A DNA stretch of 7,506 nucleotides from Patescibacteria group bacterium. Lineage in GTDB: Bacteria > Patescibacteriota > Saccharimonadia > CAILAD01 > BJGX01. The notes beneath the pieces are model-generated. The model saw only the letters and a program-made list of their open reading frames with translations. It made no database searches and was not told where the DNA came from. Shown here one piece after another: positions 4,638 through 7,506 of the stretch. Where the stretch lies: the NCBI GenBank assembly GCA_030917065.1, contig JAUPVL010000003.1, positions 1 to 7,506 of the forward strand, written 5' to 3'. The first letter of the stretch is position 1; every line of letters begins with the position of its first letter. Made by a program: the position numbers and the translations under genes.

Positions 4638-6788
4638 ATGTTTAAAGTATTAGAAGATCTCAACGAACAGCAACGCGAAGCTGTGCTGGCGACCGATGGC
4701 CCAGTGCTGATGCTTGCCGGTGCGGGTAGTGGTAAGACCAAGACCCTTACACACCGACTGGCTTATCTAGTGCAAGAAAAAAAGGTCGATCCTGCCAATA
4801 TATTGGCAGTGACATTTACCAATAAGGCCGCTGGTGAGATGCGCCGAAGAGTTGCACGTCTGCTCAAATTCGATGAGGACAATACTCAGTACATGCCATT
4901 TTTGGGTACATTTCACTCTATAGCCAATAGAATATTGCGTAGAGAAGCAGCCGAGATAGGGTTCGGTAGTAATTTCTTGATATATGATTCGGGTGATAGC
5001 CATGCGCTGATTAAAACCATCATCAAGAAGATGCATCTCGATGAGAAACAGATCACTCCAAGTGGTGTAGCCAATGTAATATCAAGTGCCAAAAACGAGC
5101 TAATAGGACCCGGCGAATACAAGCAGTTTGCAACCGGTCGTATGCAAGAAGTTGCCGCTGAGATATACCCAACATATCAGCTAGAACTACAAAAGGCTGG
5201 TGCGCTAGACTTCGATGACCTTATCATGAGACTGACGTTGTTACTTGCAGAAAACGACAAGATTCGCGACAAATATCAGCGTCAGTTCCAATACATAATG
5301 GTCGATGAATACCAAGATACCAATCATGCCCAGTACAGACTCATCCAGCTACTAGCCAAAAAACATCAAAACATTTGTGTAGTTGGTGATGATTGGCAGA
5401 GTATTTACTCATGGCGTGGTGCGAACTATGAAAACATACTCAATTTTGAAAAGGATTATCCAGAGGCCAAAATAGTCAAACTCGAACGCAACTATCGTAG
5501 TACCCAAGTCATCCTGGATGCGGCCGGCGCAGTCATCAGTAGAAACACTGCCCGTAGTGAGAAGAAACTTTGGACCAATGCCCAAAAAGGCGACCCTATA
5601 CAGGTAGTACATGTACGCGATGAGTTAGAAGAAGGTAGATTTATCATTCAGACTATCCAGGAGCTTATCAAGAAAGACCCAAGACTGTCATTGCATGATT
5701 TTGCAGTACTATACCGTACCAATGCTCAGTCTCGTACTCTAGAAGAATCATTTTTGCGCTACGGAGTGGGTTATCAAATCATTGGTGGCGTGAGGTTCTA
5801 TGAACGCAAAGAGATCAAAGATACACTGGCATATCTAAGGTTTATTTTTCAACCCAACGACCTGGTGTCATTTAACAGAATAGTCAACCTGCCTCCACGC
5901 GGGTTGGGTCAAAAAAGTCTACAGTTGTTTACCGACTACAGTTCCAAGTACGAGATACCCATACTGGAGTGCTTAGCTCAAGCTAGTGTCATCAAAGGCT
6001 TGAGTCCAAAGGCAGCCAACAGCTTCATGAGTCTTGCAAGATTGGTGAGTGAACTGCAAGAATCCTCTAAGACTCTATTAGTGAGCGATCTAATAGAGCT
6101 TGTTATAAATAGATCTGGATATATAGACTATCTAGAAGATGGGAGTATCAGCTCGAGTGAGCGCGTGGAAAACGTTCGAGAGCTGTTGAGTGTTGCAAAA
6201 GAATACAACAACTTGAGTCTCGAAGAATTTCTCACAGAAATATCACTAATCTCAGATCTTGATAATCTAAGAGATAGTAGTGGAGCTGTGACACTGATGA
6301 CCCTACATGCTGCTAAGGGTTTGGAATATGACACGGTATTTATCACAGGTCTAGAAGAAGGAATATTTCCTCATAGTCGTACATTTTTTGAGCCGGGAGA
6401 GCTAGAAGAAGAGAGGCGACTTTGCTATGTAGGTATGACACGTGCCAAGCAACGTCTATATATGCTAAGTGCCAATGCCAGGTTGCTCTATGGTAATACT
6501 CAACACAATGTAGCATCAAGATTTCTGGCTGAAATACCAGCCGATCTTGTGAATCACAATGGTGCGGCTATGAGCTATGGTGAGCCAGTAGTAGACGCAC
6601 ACACCAGTGACTTAGAGGCTGAACCATTTGAAGATATACCTAGACTTAGTGTGGGTGATGCTGTGTCTCATCCGAGCTTTGGACGGGGCAGGGTCAGTCA
6701 GATAGATGAGCTAGAGGCGGTGATAGAATTTGACAAAGCCGGCTCAAAAACACTCAACCTCAATTTCGCTCATATAACAAAAATATAA
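4638..6788 (+). CDS. pcrA: PcrA/UvrD-type superfamily 1A DNA helicase
   Basis: ATP-driven 3'-to-5' DNA helicase, in this family used for nucleotide excision repair, replication restart and clearing proteins from DNA. At 716 residues it has the usual family length. Motifs in order: Q motif LNEQQREAV (8-16); Walker A AGAGSGKT (27-34); motif Ia AVTFTNKAAGEM (57-68); Ib GTFHSIANRIL (90-100); motif II VDEYQDT (222-228); motif III VGDDWQSIYSWRGA (249-262); motif IV LERNYRST (282-289); motif V VTLMTLHAAKGLEYD (551-565); motif VI YVGMTRAKQRLY (597-608). Residues about 669-714 (VGDAVSHPSFGRGRV, then SKTLNLNFAHI) match the C-terminal Tudor-like domain that in PcrA contacts RNA polymerase, pointing to PcrA/UvrD rather than Rep or RecB. 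Nothing is broken or missing. The ATG start is supported by the Q motif position; there is no SD, and a -10 box lies 6 nt upstream. uvrD is an equally usable symbol. Confidence 0.95.
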   Translation: MFKVLEDLNEQQREAVLATDGPVLMLAGAGSGKTKTLTHRLAYLVQEKKVDPANILAVTFTNKAAGEMRRRVARLLKFDEDNTQYMPFLGTFHSIANRILRREAAEIGFGSNFLIYDSGDSHALIKTIIKKMHLDEKQITPSGVANVISSAKNELIGPGEYKQFATGRMQEVAAEIYPTYQLELQKAGALDFDDLIMRLTLLLAENDKIRDKYQRQFQYIMVDEYQDTNHAQYRLIQLLAKKHQNICVVGDDWQSIYSWRGANYENILNFEKDYPEAKIVKLERNYRSTQVILDAAGAVISRNTARSEKKLWTNAQKGDPIQVVHVRDELEEGRFIIQTIQELIKKDPRLSLHDFAVLYRTNAQSRTLEESFLRYGVGYQIIGGVRFYERKEIKDTLAYLRFIFQPNDLVSFNRIVNLPPRGLGQKSLQLFTDYSSKYEIPILECLAQASVIKGLSPKAANSFMSLARLVSELQESSKTLLVSDLIELVINRSGYIDYLEDGSISSSERVENVRELLSVAKEYNNLSLEEFLTEISLISDLDNLRDSSGAVTLMTLHAAKGLEYDTVFITGLEEGIFPHSRTFFEPGELEEERRLCYVGMTRAKQRLYMLSANARLLYGNTQHNVASRFLAEIPADLVNHNGAAMSYGEPVVDAHTSDLEAEPFEDIPRLSVGDAVSHPSFGRGRVSQIDELEAVIEFDKAGSKTLNLNFAHITKI

Positions 6789-6931
6789 ATCACCTATATA
6801 TGAGCACAATATTTGTTCGAGTCAAGATTGACAGGCTCAAGCATAACTATTAGAATTGAGTTACGGTAAAACAAAAACAAATATGTACTTGCTTTAGTAA
6901 TTAATTAAGTGGGGCAAATATTTTACCAAAG
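6789..6931 (+). other. Intergenic gap after the helicase gene
   Basis: This gap of 143 nt holds no convincing terminator: the best foldable stretch, GAGTC (6835-6839 region) with GGCTC downstream, is short, includes a G-T pair and has no T run after it. A TTGAGT at 6856-6861 could be a -35, but no good -10 lies 16-18 nt downstream. GTGGGG (6909-6914) resembles a weak SD and is discussed with the next gene. The in-frame TAA at 6902-6904 limits how far upstream that gene can begin. Confidence 0.4.
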
Positions 6932-7506
6932 TTGCATAGTTCGGCCAATAACCGAGCAAATAATAAAAAAAGAATATTAAATAAACCAAAACCATACACT
7001 ATCAAGAGGGGTCTGATAGTTCTAGTAGTGGTTTTTTTGTTTATCTTATCTAGTATCTCTTGGTCAAATGACCAGTTTACTACCCAAAACACCGCTATAG
7101 CTGATGGGCAAAATCTGGTAAGTGTTTACTATGATGGTCAGAACAAAACAGTGGCCACCAGCGCTACAACAGTAGGCGAGGCTCTCGATAAGATGGGGGT
7201 ACAGCTACAGGAAGGCGACGTGGTAGAACCATCGCTTGATTCAGGTATCTCAAGAGGCGTTACCAATATCAATGTCTATAGATCATTTAGCTATCTGGTG
7301 GTAGATGGTGAAGAAAAGATAGCCACTACTTCTGGATACAGAAGCCCTAAAAAAGTCATAGAACATGCCGGTATAGAGCTATATCCAGAAGATATTGTAA
7401 GCTCAGATAGAGTAGACGAATTTATACAAGATAGATCAGTAGGCCAAAGGTTGATTATTCAAAGAGCTACTCCAGTGACAGTAGTGCTTGCTGGACAAGT
7501 ATTTGA
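6932..7506 (+). CDS. Membrane-anchored DUF348-repeat protein (YabE/RpfB-like), 3' end beyond window
   Basis: The frame is open from just after a TAA at 6902 to the window end, giving about 191 residues from TTG 6932; the C-terminal part is missing. The N-terminus is hydrophilic and basic (HSSANNRANNKKR, then KPYTIKR). One strong hydrophobic segment follows, starting GLIVLVVVFLFILSSISW. Tandem domains resembling DUF348 (the ubiquitin-like G5-associated unit of YabE and RpfB) come next: one from VSVYYDGQNKTVATSATTV to about IV; a second from FSYLVVDGEEKIATTSGYR; and a third starting at TPVTVVLAGQ. In known proteins such repeats precede a G5 domain and a wall-hydrolase or 3D domain, so an exported peptidoglycan-active enzyme is likely, but that part is outside the window. 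No in-frame ATG or GTG precedes the membrane segment. TTG 6932 is the only standard alternative start and has no SD; ATT 6920 has a GGGG 5 nt upstream. The start is therefore uncertain. Confidence 0.8.
   Translation, partial: MHSSANNRANNKKRILNKPKPYTIKRGLIVLVVVFLFILSSISWSNDQFTTQNTAIADGQNLVSVYYDGQNKTVATSATTVGEALDKMGVQLQEGDVVEPSLDSGISRGVTNINVYRSFSYLVVDGEEKIATTSGYRSPKKVIEHAGIELYPEDIVSSDRVDEFIQDRSVGQRLIIQRATPVTVVLAGQVF

Noticed and set aside
92..6788. UGA read as glycine, as in Gracilibacteria and SR1 bacteria
   Set aside because: None of the complete genes has an in-frame UGA, and conserved glycines in the helicase, triosephosphate isomerase and pyruvate kinase motifs use GGN codons.
6835..6853. 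Possible terminator after the helicase gene (GAGTC with GGCTC)
   Set aside because: Five-pair stem including a G-T pair, long loop, and no following T run.
6965..6971. Frameshift at a run of seven A as the explanation for the missing DUF348 gene start (a GTG at 6909 is in another frame)
   Set aside because: The GTG frame encodes a cysteine- and isoleucine-containing peptide unlike a normal N-terminus, whereas the existing frame already gives a hydrophilic, basic N-terminus before the membrane segment. Not excluded, but less likely than an unusual start.
1..7506. Mobile element, CRISPR array, tRNA/rRNA, riboswitch or defence system
   Set aside because: No transposase or integrase, no long or regularly spaced repeats, no cloverleaf or conserved RNA motif, and no defence-type domains were seen. 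The window looks like ordinary chromosome with housekeeping and envelope genes.

Overview
The window reads as chromosomal sequence from a small-genome bacterium. The best guess is a Candidate Phyla Radiation / Patescibacteria member, possibly Saccharibacteria-like. This rests on moderately AT-rich, gene-dense DNA with heavy use of ATA (Ile) and AGA codons, several genes without a Shine-Dalgarno (SD) sequence but with a -10 box almost touching the start codon, and divergent but intact core enzymes beside unrecognised surface proteins. The lineage is an inference; no rRNA or tRNA is present to fix it. UGA is not recoded: the long genes have no in-frame UGA, use ordinary glycine codons, and end in TAA or TAG.

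Layout, left to right. (1) 92-763 (+): a membrane-anchored protein with an extracytoplasmic bacterial SH3-like domain, with its own promoter and SD. (2) 818-2350 (+; alternative start 803): pyruvate kinase with all key catalytic residues and the residue set typical of K+-independent enzymes. (3) 2364-3134 (+): triosephosphate isomerase, starting 13 nt after the pyruvate kinase stop, with a TATAAT box in that gap. (4) 3193-3720 (+): family I inorganic pyrophosphatase, with its own -10 box and a good SD. (5) 3771-4523 (-): an unrecognised acidic, soluble, partly coiled-coil protein, convergent with the pyrophosphatase. (6) 4638-6788 (+): PcrA/UvrD-type DNA helicase with the C-terminal Tudor-like domain, divergent from gene 5. 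(7) about 6932 to the window end (+): the 5' part of a membrane-anchored protein with tandem DUF348 domains (YabE/RpfB-like), which continues past the window.

Functionally, the middle is a small energy-metabolism block: triosephosphate isomerase and pyruvate kinase serve glycolysis, and pyrophosphatase pulls biosynthetic reactions forward. It is flanked by two cell-envelope proteins (genes 1 and 7) and a DNA repair helicase. No mobile element, CRISPR array, toxin-antitoxin pair or new multi-gene system is visible. The most interesting signals are in gene expression. Genes 1, 4 and 5 have SD sequences. Pyruvate kinase, triosephosphate isomerase and the helicase have none and carry -10-like boxes 6-7 nt before their ATGs, as expected for leaderless mRNAs. 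The DUF348 gene has no ATG or GTG start and may begin at TTG or even ATT.
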